From Nitrospirota bacterium (lineage in GTDB: Bacteria; Nitrospirota; Thermodesulfovibrionia; Thermodesulfovibrionales; UBA6898), in contig JAJRYC010000018.1 in NCBI GenBank assembly GCA_024275975.1, positions 1 to 32,562 on the forward strand: DNA of 32,562 bases, read 5' to 3'. The notes beneath the pieces were generated by a model. It had not been told where the DNA came from. It did no database searches and worked only from the letters and a program-made list of their open reading frames with translations. Both the position numbers and the translations under genes were made by a program. Of the stretch, positions 25,346 through 32,562 are shown piece by piece (within the stretch, counting starts at the first letter, position 1; the number at the start of each line of letters is the position of its first letter).

Positions 25346-25828
25346 ATGCTTGAAGTAGCTGTTTTGACATTAAGCGATAAAGGCTCCCGCGGAGAACGTG
25401 AAGACCTTAGCGGTCCGGTCGTGAAAGAACTTATGCGAAGGATTAATGCCGACGTCAAGTATTATGAAATCCTGCCCGATGAGAAGGATTTAATTAAAGA
25501 GAAACTGATAGATTACAGCAGTAAGGTTGATCTCATTGTAACGACCGGTGGCACCGGCCTTTCCCCCAGGGACGTAACACCTGATGCGACACTCGAAGTA
25601 ATCGAGAGGGAAATTCCGGGAATTGCGGAAGCGATGAGGTCCGAGGGCATTAAAAATACTAAAAGGGCGATGCTTTCGAGGTCTGTCGCCGGTATAAGGG
25701 GAAACGCTCTGATAATAAACCTGCCGGGTAGTCCCAATGCCATAAAAGAGAGCTTGGAGGCGGTACTGGATGTAATTCATCATGCCGTTGAGAAGATTCA
25801 GGGCGACACGGAGGATTGCGCTGTATGA
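25346..25828 (+). CDS. mogA: MogA/MoaB-family molybdopterin adenylyltransferase
   Basis: 160 residues. It would activate molybdopterin by adenylation before molybdenum insertion. Signatures: LTLSDKGSRGEREDLSGPVV, LIVTTGGTGLSPRDVTPDAT, IPGIAEAMRSEGI, RSVAGIRGNALIINLPGSP. The MPT-binding loop TGGTGLSPRD is intact. The ribosome site is weak (GGGA). Its TGA overlaps the ATG of ccdA (ATGA). Close MOSC support makes a molybdenum-cofactor function the natural reading. Confidence 0.92.
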   Translation: MLEVAVLTLSDKGSRGEREDLSGPVVKELMRRINADVKYYEILPDEKDLIKEKLIDYSSKVDLIVTTGGTGLSPRDVTPDATLEVIEREIPGIAEAMRSEGIKNTKRAMLSRSVAGIRGNALIINLPGSPNAIKESLEAVLDVIHHAVEKIQGDTEDCAV

Positions 25829-26559
25829 GTGAGTTTTTTAATACTTTTCCTTTTGTCGGCGCTCTTCTGGCCGGGATATTCTCTTTCCTTTCGCCCTGTG
25901 TTCTTCCCCTTGTGCCATCCTATCTGTCATATATAACGGGTGTTTCGTTTGAGGATCTCAAGGGCGGCGCCGACAGCAAAAGGATCCGCTTTCTTACATT
26001 AACCAATTCCCTGGCGTTCGTGTTCGGTTTCTCACTGATTTTTATCATGCTCGGCGCTTCTTCGTCAGTGATCGGCGGTTTCCTCTTCGAATATCAGGAC
26101 AGTATAAGGATCATCGGGGGTATCCTCATTATCTTCTTCGGAGTATTTGTCGCTGGATTCATCAGGCTGGATTTTCTGACGAAAGAGAGAAAATTTCATG
26201 TTAGTGGGAAACCCGCCGGTTATATGGGGTCATTTCTTATCGGTATAACCTTTGCAGCCGCCTGGACGCCATGTATAGGCCCTATTCTCGGCTCCATCCT
26301 GTTGTATGCCGGTTCCAAGGGGTCGGCCACCTATGGCCTGAAACTGCTTGCTGTTTATTCTCTGGGCCTTGCCTTGCCTTTTCTGATGGCGTCTTTCGGA
26401 TTTAACTCGTTCCTGAGTTATTCGACAAAAATACGCGCGTATATGAGAGGCATCATGATGGCGAGCGGCGTTGTTCTGATTATGTTCGGCCTTCTTCTGC
26501 TGACCGATAATGTTCGCCGCCTGACTTCCATGGTTCCCGACCTTGGTATTAGTTTCTGA
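25825..26559 (+). CDS. ccdA: CcdA-type thiol-disulfide transmembrane protein (DsbD family)
   Basis: 244 residues starting at ATG 25825, which overlaps the mogA stop and has GGAGG 10 bases before it; the TTG at 25816 is too close to that site. Six or so hydrophobic segments are visible (e.g. GALLAGIFSFLSPCVLPLVP, IIGGILIIFFGVFVAGF). The redox Cys pair is complete: Cys25 in SPCVLPLVPS and the Cys in AAWTPCIGPILG. It carries electrons from cytosolic thioredoxin to the outside, for cytochrome c maturation or periplasmic thiol redox. No cytochrome gene is adjacent. Confidence 0.9.
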   Translation: MSEFFNTFPFVGALLAGIFSFLSPCVLPLVPSYLSYITGVSFEDLKGGADSKRIRFLTLTNSLAFVFGFSLIFIMLGASSSVIGGFLFEYQDSIRIIGGILIIFFGVFVAGFIRLDFLTKERKFHVSGKPAGYMGSFLIGITFAAAWTPCIGPILGSILLYAGSKGSATYGLKLLAVYSLGLALPFLMASFGFNSFLSYSTKIRAYMRGIMMASGVVLIMFGLLLLTDNVRRLTSMVPDLGISF

Positions 26560-26725
26560 GCATCAGGGATATGGTACACTGTATCTGAAATTAAATAACG
26601 ACCGCGAGCTTCTATGATTTTTTTATGCGACAGAATGAGTTAATAGTGGAAATACCCCGGGGTCCCGTCCATGCACGGAAATATCTCTGATCCCCAGTCA
26701 ATAACATCACCCATCCGGTTATCAT

Positions 26726-27874
26726 ATGCCGGCATTTAGACGATTATTCCTCTCTTTTCTAAAGCTCGGACTTACGGCCTTTGGCGGGCCTGTGATGGTG
26801 GCCTACATAAAAGAACTTTCGGTGAAACGCAATAAATGGCTCGATGAGGGGACATTTAACGAGGGCGTCGTGCTCTGCCAGTCGATACCAGGAGCAACCG
26901 CCATGCAGATGGCTGCCTATGTAGGACTTCGCGCCGGTGGGATCAGGGGAGCATTATCGGCATACATCGGCTTTGGATTGCCCGCGTTTGTCCTGATGAT
27001 GATCTTCTCGGCGTTATACGTCAGTTCACATGATCTTCCGAAGGTGATGGCCCTGTTCAGCGGTCTTCAGGTGATGGTGATCGCCATCATAGCAAGCGCC
27101 ACCTATTCATTCAGCAGGGAAATACTCAGGAATTACAGGCATGCGTCTCTTGCCGTTGCGGCCGCGCTCCTGTTCTGGTCCGGCGTAAGCCCGTTTCTTG
27201 TTATTGCAGGGGCCGCGCTGACAGGCGTATTCCTGTTCAAATATGAAATTTGTAACCCCAGTCCCATTCGGCGGGTTGAAAGCCATGGACCGGTACTGAA
27301 AAAAATCGCGGTCTTATCAGGTCTGGTTGTGTTCGGACTTACGGCACTCTTTTTTTATGATGTCAGACTCCTGAAACTGGCGCTATTGATGTTCAAGGTT
27401 GACATTTTTGCCTTTGGCGGCGGTTTTGCTTCGCTGCCGTTAATGCTCCATGAAGTAGTGGATGCGCGGGCATGGATGGACAGCAAGACATTTATGGATG
27501 GCATCGCATTGGGTCAGGTCACTCCTGGGCCTATTGTCATTACTTCGACATTCATAGGGTATTTGGTATATGGTTTTTGGGGCGGGGTAACAGGCACGAT
27601 AGCTATATTTACGCCTTCTTTTCTTATGCTGGTTTTCGCAACACCTTTTTTCGACAGGCTGAAGTCGTCAGTTTTTTTTCTGCGTGCGACAAAGGGCATA
27701 CTTGCCTCCTTTGCGGGGCTCCTCCTGTTTGTGACGGTCAAATTCTCATCGGCTGTAACCTGGGATTTTATGAGGCTACTCCTGCTGTCGGTCTCCCTTA
27801 CCGCGCTGCTCCGGAAGGTTGATATATTATACGTTGTTCTGGCGGGGGCCGCCCTGTCAGTAATCATGTTTTAG
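26726..27874 (+). CDS. chrA: chromate transporter (ChrA, two CHR domains)
   Basis: 382 residues, the long two-domain form. Each half carries the CHR pattern: FLSFLKLGLTAFGGPVMVAY and QSIPGATAMQMAAYVG in the first, KVDIFAFGGGFASLPLML and LGQVTPGPIVITSTFIGYL in the second, with about ten hydrophobic helices. Such proteins export chromate with ion exchange, or have related anion roles. No ribosome site is obvious before the ATG. It ends TAG, CCG, TGA. The 166 bases upstream (26560-26725) hold small hairpins (e.g. CCGT/ACGG near 26670-26683) but no recognised element. Confidence 0.9.
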   Translation: MPAFRRLFLSFLKLGLTAFGGPVMVAYIKELSVKRNKWLDEGTFNEGVVLCQSIPGATAMQMAAYVGLRAGGIRGALSAYIGFGLPAFVLMMIFSALYVSSHDLPKVMALFSGLQVMVIAIIASATYSFSREILRNYRHASLAVAAALLFWSGVSPFLVIAGAALTGVFLFKYEICNPSPIRRVESHGPVLKKIAVLSGLVVFGLTALFFYDVRLLKLALLMFKVDIFAFGGGFASLPLMLHEVVDARAWMDSKTFMDGIALGQVTPGPIVITSTFIGYLVYGFWGGVTGTIAIFTPSFLMLVFATPFFDRLKSSVFFLRATKGILASFAGLLLFVTVKFSSAVTWDFMRLLLLSVSLTALLRKVDILYVVLAGAALSVIMF

Positions 27875-28008
27875 CCGTGATTGTCCCTGGGGTCTCTTTT
27901 TAGCCCTGATCGTGGTTATTCAGATCAGGAGTATAATTGACATTATATATGAAAGAGTGTATAAGGGTAATTAGGTGTATAAATCAGAATCGGAAAGGAG
28001 ATTAAGAG

Positions 28009-28293
28009 ATGCCAAGATATGTGGTATTGAGCACGCTGACGGATGAGGGAAGAAAGACGATAAAAGACAATCCGAAGCGTATTATGGAAGTTAACAAGGA
28101 ACTCGTAAAAATGGGAATAAAGGTGAAGGACCAATACGCTGTTCTGGGTCCGTATGATTTTGTCAGTATTGTTGAGGCGGAGGATAATTACGCGATCATG
28201 AAGATGTCGGTTGAACTCGGGGCCAGAGGGTCGGTACAACTTCTGACATTGGCGGCGATTCCTGTTTCGGACTTTGTCAAAAAGCTGAAATGA
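28009..28293 (+). CDS. GYD-domain protein
   Basis: 94 residues. The pattern YVVLSTLTDEGRKTIKDNP, then LGPYDFVSIVEAEDNYAIMK and GARGSVQLLTLAAIP is that of GYD proteins (LGPYD stands at the Gly-Tyr-Asp position). The family is a small ferredoxin-like fold of unknown biochemistry, common in anaerobes. AAAGGAG precedes the ATG. It is a single gene with about 130 bases of AT-rich upstream sequence. Confidence 0.85.
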   Translation: MPRYVVLSTLTDEGRKTIKDNPKRIMEVNKELVKMGIKVKDQYAVLGPYDFVSIVEAEDNYAIMKMSVELGARGSVQLLTLAAIPVSDFVKKLK

Positions 28294-28367
28294 ATTAAAC
28301 GAAATAATATATTCTATCAATGGGAACAGTAACCTTAACGTTGCATAAACGTACTCATATTTAATCC

Positions 28368-28399
28368 GTCATTCCCGCTCAAAAGACCACGGGAATGAC
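28368..28399. repeat. inverted repeat with 10-bp arms
   Basis: GTCATTCCCG (28368-28377) pairs with CGGGAATGAC (28390-28399) around a 12-base loop. It resembles a dispersed REP-like hairpin; it may also end transcription of the GYD gene. Confidence 0.65.
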
Positions 28400-28453
28400 T
28401 GTTTGGCAGGCTTCGGACATGAAAAAAGATTAAAGGATATATTGCTTGAAAAG

Positions 28454-28482
28454 TTGAAATTAATTGTTTAATAGTTTATAAT
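28454..28482 (+). promoter_or_regulatory. sigma-70-type promoter of tusA
   Basis: TTGAAA (28454-28459), a 17-base spacer, then a consensus TATAAT (28477-28482), about 35 bases before the tusA start. Confidence 0.75.
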
Positions 28483-28518
28483 CTTATTGACAATTAACTT
28501 TCGTATCAGGAGGAGAAA

Positions 28519-28755
28519 ATGAGCGATATTAAGGCGGACGTAATACTGGATACTAAAGGGCTGAGCTGCCCGATGCCGGTTCTGAAAACCAAGAAGGCGA
28601 TAGACGGACTTCAATCTGGTCAGGTCCTTGAAGTCATTGCGACCGACCCCGGATCCAAGTCCGATATACCTGCTTTGTTAAGAAGGCTGGGGCATGAGCT
28701 GGTTCAGACAAAAGAAAACGGCGATGTAATAGAGTTTTATATTAAGAAGGCGTAA
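28519..28755 (+). CDS. tusA: TusA-family sulfurtransferase
   Basis: 78 residues. The active-site motif GLSCPMPVLKTKKAI is complete; the Cys accepts persulfide sulfur. The tail VLEVIATDPGSKSDIPALLR is typical. In cells it relays sulfur to tRNA thiolation or molybdenum-cofactor enzymes, or to dissimilatory sulfur metabolism. It has its own promoter (28454-28482), a strong AGGAGG ribosome site and a terminator, so it is a single-gene unit. Confidence 0.93.
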   Translation: MSDIKADVILDTKGLSCPMPVLKTKKAIDGLQSGQVLEVIATDPGSKSDIPALLRRLGHELVQTKENGDVIEFYIKKA

Positions 28756-28790
28756 GACGTTATCTCTCCAGTGGTAAATTGAATAATACG

Positions 28791-28822
28791 GAAAAGCCGG
28801 ACGATCCGGCTTTTCTTTTTTT
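28791..28822 (+). terminator. rho-independent terminator of tusA
   Basis: A perfect 11-bp stem (28791-28801 with 28805-28815) around a 3-base loop, followed by seven T (28816-28822). On the opposite strand it may also serve the converging TSUP gene. Confidence 0.92.
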
Positions 28823-28845
28823 ACTGCCCAACTCTTCCGGTACGA

Positions 28846-29571
28846 CTAAGGAAATATCAAGAACTTCAAGGCGACCATTCCCAATAACGATGTAATTATC
28901 AAACGAAATAACCGTTGTGGTACGAAATTAACTATCTTCCTCGCGACATATGCTCCCGAAAAAGATATGGGTATTAAGAGAATTAAAATATAGAGCAGCG
29001 GCTGTGGCAGAGCGGTCCCTCCGGTAAAATATCTGAAAATTCTGGATGTATCAATAAAAAGGGCGATCATGCCGGATGTATAGATATACATTTCTTTTGG
29101 TAAATCATAAGCGGCCAGAAACGCGCTTCTTATTGCGCCGCCGACCCCGAAGATGCCCGCGAAGAAGCCTGATAAAGAACCGCCCACAAAAGCCGCCCGA
29201 TCTGTTTTACGGATTTTCCAGGATTGTTTTTTAAAAAGGAAGAATACGTAGATAAAAAGAAATCCTCCGAGCAATCTTTTCAGAAAGAGGTCAGGCGCGT
29301 TTAATGATATCGAAGCTCCTGCATAACTCGCGATTATTCCCGGGATTCCAAAACCGAGAATCAGCCTCCAGTTAACACCTTTTCTGAAAAATATGACTTT
29401 CCAGACATCACCACAAAGGTGGATGAGCGCCACGAAAAGCAGTGTCAGGTGGATAGGATAAAACAGGGACATTACAGGAATCATGATGGTGGATATCCCG
29501 AAGCCGCTGATTGTTCCGAGCAGCGACGCGATAAAAGTAAGCACGGCGAATAAAATAAATTGGTCGATCAT
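28846..29571 (-). CDS. TSUP-family (TauE/SafE) permease
   Basis: 241 residues with about eight hydrophobic helices and the two TSUP repeats. The first starts ASLLGTISGFGISTIMIPVM, the second GFFAGIFGVGGAIRSAF (the Gly-rich motif). Family members export sulfite, sulfoacetate or other organic anions. Its position next to tusA hints at sulfur but does not prove a substrate. It converges with tusA at the terminator. The end is TAG (28848-28846), and readthrough would run far into the terminator, so the TAG must act as a stop. The 250 bases beyond its start (29572-29823) carry no gene. Confidence 0.85.
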   Translation of the reverse strand: MIDQFILFAVLTFIASLLGTISGFGISTIMIPVMSLFYPIHLTLLFVALIHLCGDVWKVIFFRKGVNWRLILGFGIPGIIASYAGASISLNAPDLFLKRLLGGFLFIYVFFLFKKQSWKIRKTDRAAFVGGSLSGFFAGIFGVGGAIRSAFLAAYDLPKEMYIYTSGMIALFIDTSRIFRYFTGGTALPQPLLYILILLIPISFSGAYVARKIVNFVPQRLFRLIITSLLGMVALKFLIFP

Positions 29572-29823
29572 CTTGCTTTCTTTCTTCTAACGCACGTCCA
29601 AAAATATTCGTATATGAAATTTTACACTAGGCAATACAAATTTTACTCTGGAATTGATCCGCACCCGCATTGTCCCGGTAAAAAATGATACCATGTAAAT
29701 GGTTGGGCGTGACAGCAAATTCATCCGTAAGCTGCCTGTAAAAAGACCCTCGTATTTTCTCCTGCTTCCCGGTATTTCAACCCGGCTTGTCTTTTTAGTG
29801 GATATTTTGTATGTTATAACGTT

Positions 29824-29911
29824 GCCGGAGTGGCGGAATTGGTAGACGCAAGGGACTTAAAATCCCTCGGGTCTAAAGCTCGTGCCGGTTCGAGTCCGGC
29901 CTCCGGCACCA
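29824..29911 (+). tRNA. tRNA-Leu(UAA)
   Basis: Class II tRNA, 88 bases with encoded CCA. Acceptor GCCGGAG (29824-29830) pairs with CTCCGGC (29901-29907). The anticodon loop CTTAAAA gives TAA, the variable arm is long, and the T arm has GGTTCGAGTCC. Confidence 0.97.
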
Positions 29912-29985
29912 ATGATCCGCAGAGTGGAATCCTTAAAAGACTATGATATTTCATTATAAGCTAATAAGCTATTCATAAGCATCTA

Positions 29986-29994
29986 TGTTATAAT
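29986..29994 (+). promoter_or_regulatory. extended -10 promoter element upstream of galU
   Basis: TGTTATAAT fits TGn followed by a consensus -10 (29989-29994), about 30 bases before the galU start. No good -35 is present, as is usual for extended -10 promoters. Confidence 0.55.
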
Positions 29995-30025
29995 TCAGGA
30001 AATAGATAAACTTAAGAGGTGGTTT

Positions 30026-30916
30026 ATGTCAGAAATGATTAAGAAAGCAATATTCCCCGTAGCCGGTCTGGGGACAAGGTTTCTCCCCGCAACCAAGGCA
30101 TTGCCTAAGGAGATGATGCCTATTGTCGATAAACCGATGATCCAGTACGGTATCGAAGAAGCTCTTGCCTGTCATATTAAGCAATTTATTGTTGTCACCG
30201 GAAAACAGAAGAGAGCCATCGAAGATCATTTTGATTGTGCCTTCGAGCTTGAGGAGAAACTCAGGAAAAGCGGAAAGAAGAGACTCCTGGAGGAAATAAA
30301 GAAGCTGAATGAAATCAATATCGCATATATCAGGCAGGGCTATCCTCTCGGTCTTGGACACGCCATACTCTGCACAAAACCGTTTGTAAAGGATGAAGCC
30401 TTTGCCGTTATTTTAAGTGATGATATCATAGCCCCCGAGGATACCCTTCTAAAGGATATGATGAAACTTTACAAAAAGGTCGCCGCACCTATTCTCGCGC
30501 TGCAGCGGGTCCCCAAATCAGAAATACACCGTTATGGGGTTATAGACGGAATTGAAGAAGAACCCGGCGTCTTCCGGATAAAAAAACTGGTAGAGAAGCC
30601 TGAACCGGAAGAAGCGCCCTCGGACCTTGCCATTATCGGTAGATATATTTTGACACCGGACATTTTTGAAATCCTCGAGAAATCAGAACCCGGCAAGGGC
30701 GATGAGATACAGCTTACCGACGCATTAAACAAGTTGCTTAGAAAGAGGCCTGTTTACGGTTATGTTTTAAAAGGCAACAGATATGATGCTGGCGACAAGT
30801 TTGGGTACCTGAAGGCAACAGTCTAATTCGCGCTGAAATACCCCAAGCTATCAAAACAGTTCAAGTCGTATTTACACGACCTGATCGATGGTCAGCTCGA
30901 AAAACAGAATAAATAA
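30026..30916 (+). CDS. galU: UTP-glucose-1-phosphate uridylyltransferase with one in-frame ochre codon
   Basis: The full frame has 296 sense or recoded codons, the normal GalU length. It makes UDP-glucose from UTP and glucose 1-phosphate. Visible: PVAGLGTRFLPATKALPKEM (nucleotide-binding GxGTR with Lys), VDKPMIQYGIEEA, AVILSDDII, VEKPEPEEAPSDLAIIGRYI, GDEIQLTDALNKLL and YDAGDKFGYLKATV. There TAA occurs at codon 267 (30824-30826). The next 29 codons (FALKYPKLSKQFKSYLHDLI and on) are the family's normal C terminus, where ATV is followed by Glu. So this looks like a GAA to TAA change or a recoded site. The catalytic core is upstream; a protein lacking the last 30 residues might still act. A GAGGTGG ribosome site precedes the ATG. 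Confidence 0.88.
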
Positions 30917-30937
30917 CCCAGATAGTTAGGAGACGGG

Positions 30938-32562
30938 ATGTCAGAGATAGATCGGAAGAATGATAAAAATGAGAAAGAAGCGGTGATACCGGATAATCTG
31001 CCTGTACTTCCCGTGAGGGATATAGTTGTTTATCCGTATATGATAATTCCGCTTTTTGTCGGAAGAGAAATATCAATTAAGGCGATAGATCATGCCCTGA
31101 ACACAAGCAGGATGATTCTGCTTCTGACCCAGAAGGATTTATCCGTTGAAAACCCCGTGGCTGAAGATTTATACAAAATCGGGACCGTCGGGATGATAAT
31201 GAGGATGCTGAAACTGCCCGACGGAAGGGTGAAAATTTTAGTTCAGGGGCTGACCAAGGTGAGGGCCGTGAATTTCACCCAGAATGAACCTTTTATAGCC
31301 GCTGATATAGAAAAGATAACGGAAGAGAAACCGGCATCACTTACGATCGAAGAGGAGGCCCAGATACGGACGGTCAAGGAACAGCTTGATAAGGCTGTTT
31401 CGTATGGAAAGACTATCCTTCCCGACATTATGATCGTTATCGAAAACCTTGATGATCCGGGCAGGCTCGCGGACCTGATTGCTTCAAACCTCGGATTGAA
31501 GTCAGATCAGGCGCAGGAAGTCCTCGAAATATCGGATCCGATGGAGAAATTGAGGCGTGTGAGCGACATCCTGAGCCGGGAGTTGGAGCTTCTCGTCGTC
31601 CAGCAGAAGATACAGTCTGACGCAAGAGGTGAAATTGACAAGACTCAACGTGAATATTTCCTGAGAGAGCAGTTGAAGGCCATAAAGAGGGAACTCGGAG
31701 ATATAGACGAAAGAAGCGAGGAAATAAAAGAGTACAAAAAGAAGATTGAGGATGCGAAGATGCCTGAAAAGGTGAATGAGGAGGCTGAAAAACAACTCAG
31801 AAGGCTCGAAAAAATGCATCCCGACAGCGCGGAATCCGCGACAATACGGACTTATCTTGATTGGCTTGTTGAACTCCCCTGGTCTGTCGCCACAAAAGAC
31901 AAGCTGGATATAAAAGCGGCCAAGAAGGTGTTGAACCAGGACCATTATGATCTCGAAAAAGTAAAAGAGAGGATACTCGAATATCTGAGCGTACGCAAGT
32001 TGAAAGAGGACATGAAGGGGCCGATACTCTGCTTTATAGGTCCTCCCGGCGTTGGAAAAACATCTCTTGGAAAATCCATAGCACGCGCCCTGGGCAGGGA
32101 ATTTGTGCGGATGTCGCTTGGAGGCGTCAGGGACGAGGCCGAGATCAGGGGACACAGGAGGACATATGTCGGAGCCCTGCCCGGCAGGATAATACAGGGT
32201 ATAAAGCAGGCGGGAACGAACAACCCTGTTTTTATGCTGGATGAGGTAGACAAGGTAGGTATGGACTTCAGGGGAGATCCATCCTCGGCGCTTCTTGAGG
32301 TGCTTGATCCCGAGCAGAACTTTGCGTTTGCCGATCATTACCTGACGGTGCCTTTTGATCTCAGTAAGGTTATGTTTATTACAACCGGCAACCTGGCCGA
32401 CCCTATCCCGGGGCCACTCAGGGACAGGATGGAGATAATATATCTTTCGGTCTATACAACGGAAGAAAAACTGGGTATCGCGAAAAAGTATCTTATCCCG
32501 AAACAACTGGAGGCACACGGCCTCAGCAGTAACATAGTCACCATTTCGGATCCTGCGGCCAC
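30938..32562 (+). CDS. lon: ATP-dependent protease Lon, N-terminal two thirds (cut by window end)
   Basis: ATG at 30938 behind TTAGGAGACGGG. It is open for 541 codons with no internal stop. The N-terminal substrate-recognition domain starts [20 protein letters not shown] and is followed by a coiled coil ([18 protein letters not shown]). The AAA domain has Walker [10 protein letters not shown] at about residue 368, then [20 protein letters not shown] and Walker B FMLDEVDK near 435. The arginine-finger region reads [12 protein letters not shown]. The Ser-Lys protease domain lies outside the window. Lon degrades damaged and regulatory proteins in the cytosol. It starts 21 bases after galU and is probably in the same operon. 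Confidence 0.96.
   Translation, partial: MSEIDRKNDKNEKEAVIPDNLPVLPVRDIVVYPYMIIPLFVGREISIKAIDHALNTSRMILLLTQKDLSVENPVAEDLYKIGTVGMIMRMLKLPDGRVKILVQGLTKVRAVNFTQNEPFIAADIEKITEEKPASLTIEEEAQIRTVKEQLDKAVSYGKTILPDIMIVIENLDDPGRLADLIASNLGLKSDQAQEVLEISDPMEKLRRVSDILSRELELLVVQQKIQSDARGEIDKTQREYFLREQLKAIKRELGDIDERSEEIKEYKKKIEDAKMPEKVNEEAEKQLRRLEKMHPDSAESATIRTYLDWLVELPWSVATKDKLDIKAAKKVLNQDHYDLEKVKERILEYLSVRKLKEDMKGPILCFIGPPGVGKTSLGKSIARALGREFVRMSLGGVRDEAEIRGHRRTYVGALPGRIIQGIKQAGTNNPVFMLDEVDKVGMDFRGDPSSALLEVLDPEQNFAFADHYLTVPFDLSKVMFITTGNLADPIPGPLRDRMEIIYLSVYTTEEKLGIAKKYLIPKQLEAHGLSSNIVTISDPAA

Noticed and set aside
31502-32518. A 338-codon open frame on the minus strand.
   Set aside because: It lies wholly within lon, whose plus frame is open, has all Lon motifs and a good ribosome site. 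The minus frame is a shadow of it.

Overview
This is a stretch of bacterial chromosome of moderate GC (mid-40s to about 50 percent by eye). It looks Gram-negative: two lipoproteins have lipobox signal peptides, and there is an HflK/HflC pair, a BepA-like M48 peptidase with TPRs and a PilF-like TPR lipoprotein. The gene mix (DUF362 ferredoxin-like protein, MTH1187 and GYD proteins, oxygen-sensitive two-subunit fumarase, a probable selenocysteine-containing ArsM, CcdA, TusA) suggests an anaerobic or microaerophilic member of Nitrospirota or Desulfobacterota. That placement is an inference from gene style, not a marker-based result.

Layout. 1-1200 is accessory DNA: the start of a REP-associated (Y1-type) transposase, degenerate copies of its flanking motif, and a PIN toxin/AbrB antitoxin operon with a clear promoter and a palindromic operator. 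1500-4950 (minus strand) holds nadB, pyruvate kinase and a VOC protein. 5100-8070 (plus) has an FKBP isomerase, the M48/TPR lipoprotein and an unrecognised helical protein. 8070-8640 is gene-free and repeat-bearing. 8640-17780 (minus) has arsM, htpG, a DUF362/ferredoxin protein, hflC, hflK, tRNA-Pro, a TPR lipoprotein, a CYTH protein and a GAF-GGDEF protein. 17800-23060 (plus) has HU, an MTH1187 protein, a 30-residue Cys-rich miniprotein, a bioF-like gene, a ferritin-like gene, both fumarase subunits and an NAD(P) epimerase. 23046-32562 has a Usp (minus), metK, MOSC, mogA, ccdA, chrA, a GYD protein, tusA, a TSUP permease (minus), tRNA-Leu, galU and the first two thirds of lon.

The most unusual signal is recoding-like. 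The arsM frame has a UGA exactly at the conserved catalytic Cys and a SECIS-like hairpin right behind it, so it is a strong selenoprotein candidate. Separately, four housekeeping frames contain internal UAG codons with clear homology on both sides (nadB twice; hflK, hflC and the ferritin-like gene once each), and galU contains one in-frame UAA. I saw no frameshift. UAG is also the normal terminator of about ten genes here and galU breaks with UAA, so simple genome-wide amber reassignment does not fit. The candidates are partial suppression or recoding, real nonsense mutations, or systematic base-substitution errors (most sites fit GAR to TAR). Read-level and proteomic data would decide.

Working links between genes. 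nadB feeds NAD synthesis; pyruvate kinase, fumarase and galU are central carbon and sugar-nucleotide enzymes. HflK/HflC would modulate membrane proteolysis, and Lon and HtpG handle cytosolic protein quality. MOSC and MogA point to molybdenum-cofactor metabolism, TusA to sulfur relay, and CcdA to thiol transfer across the membrane.
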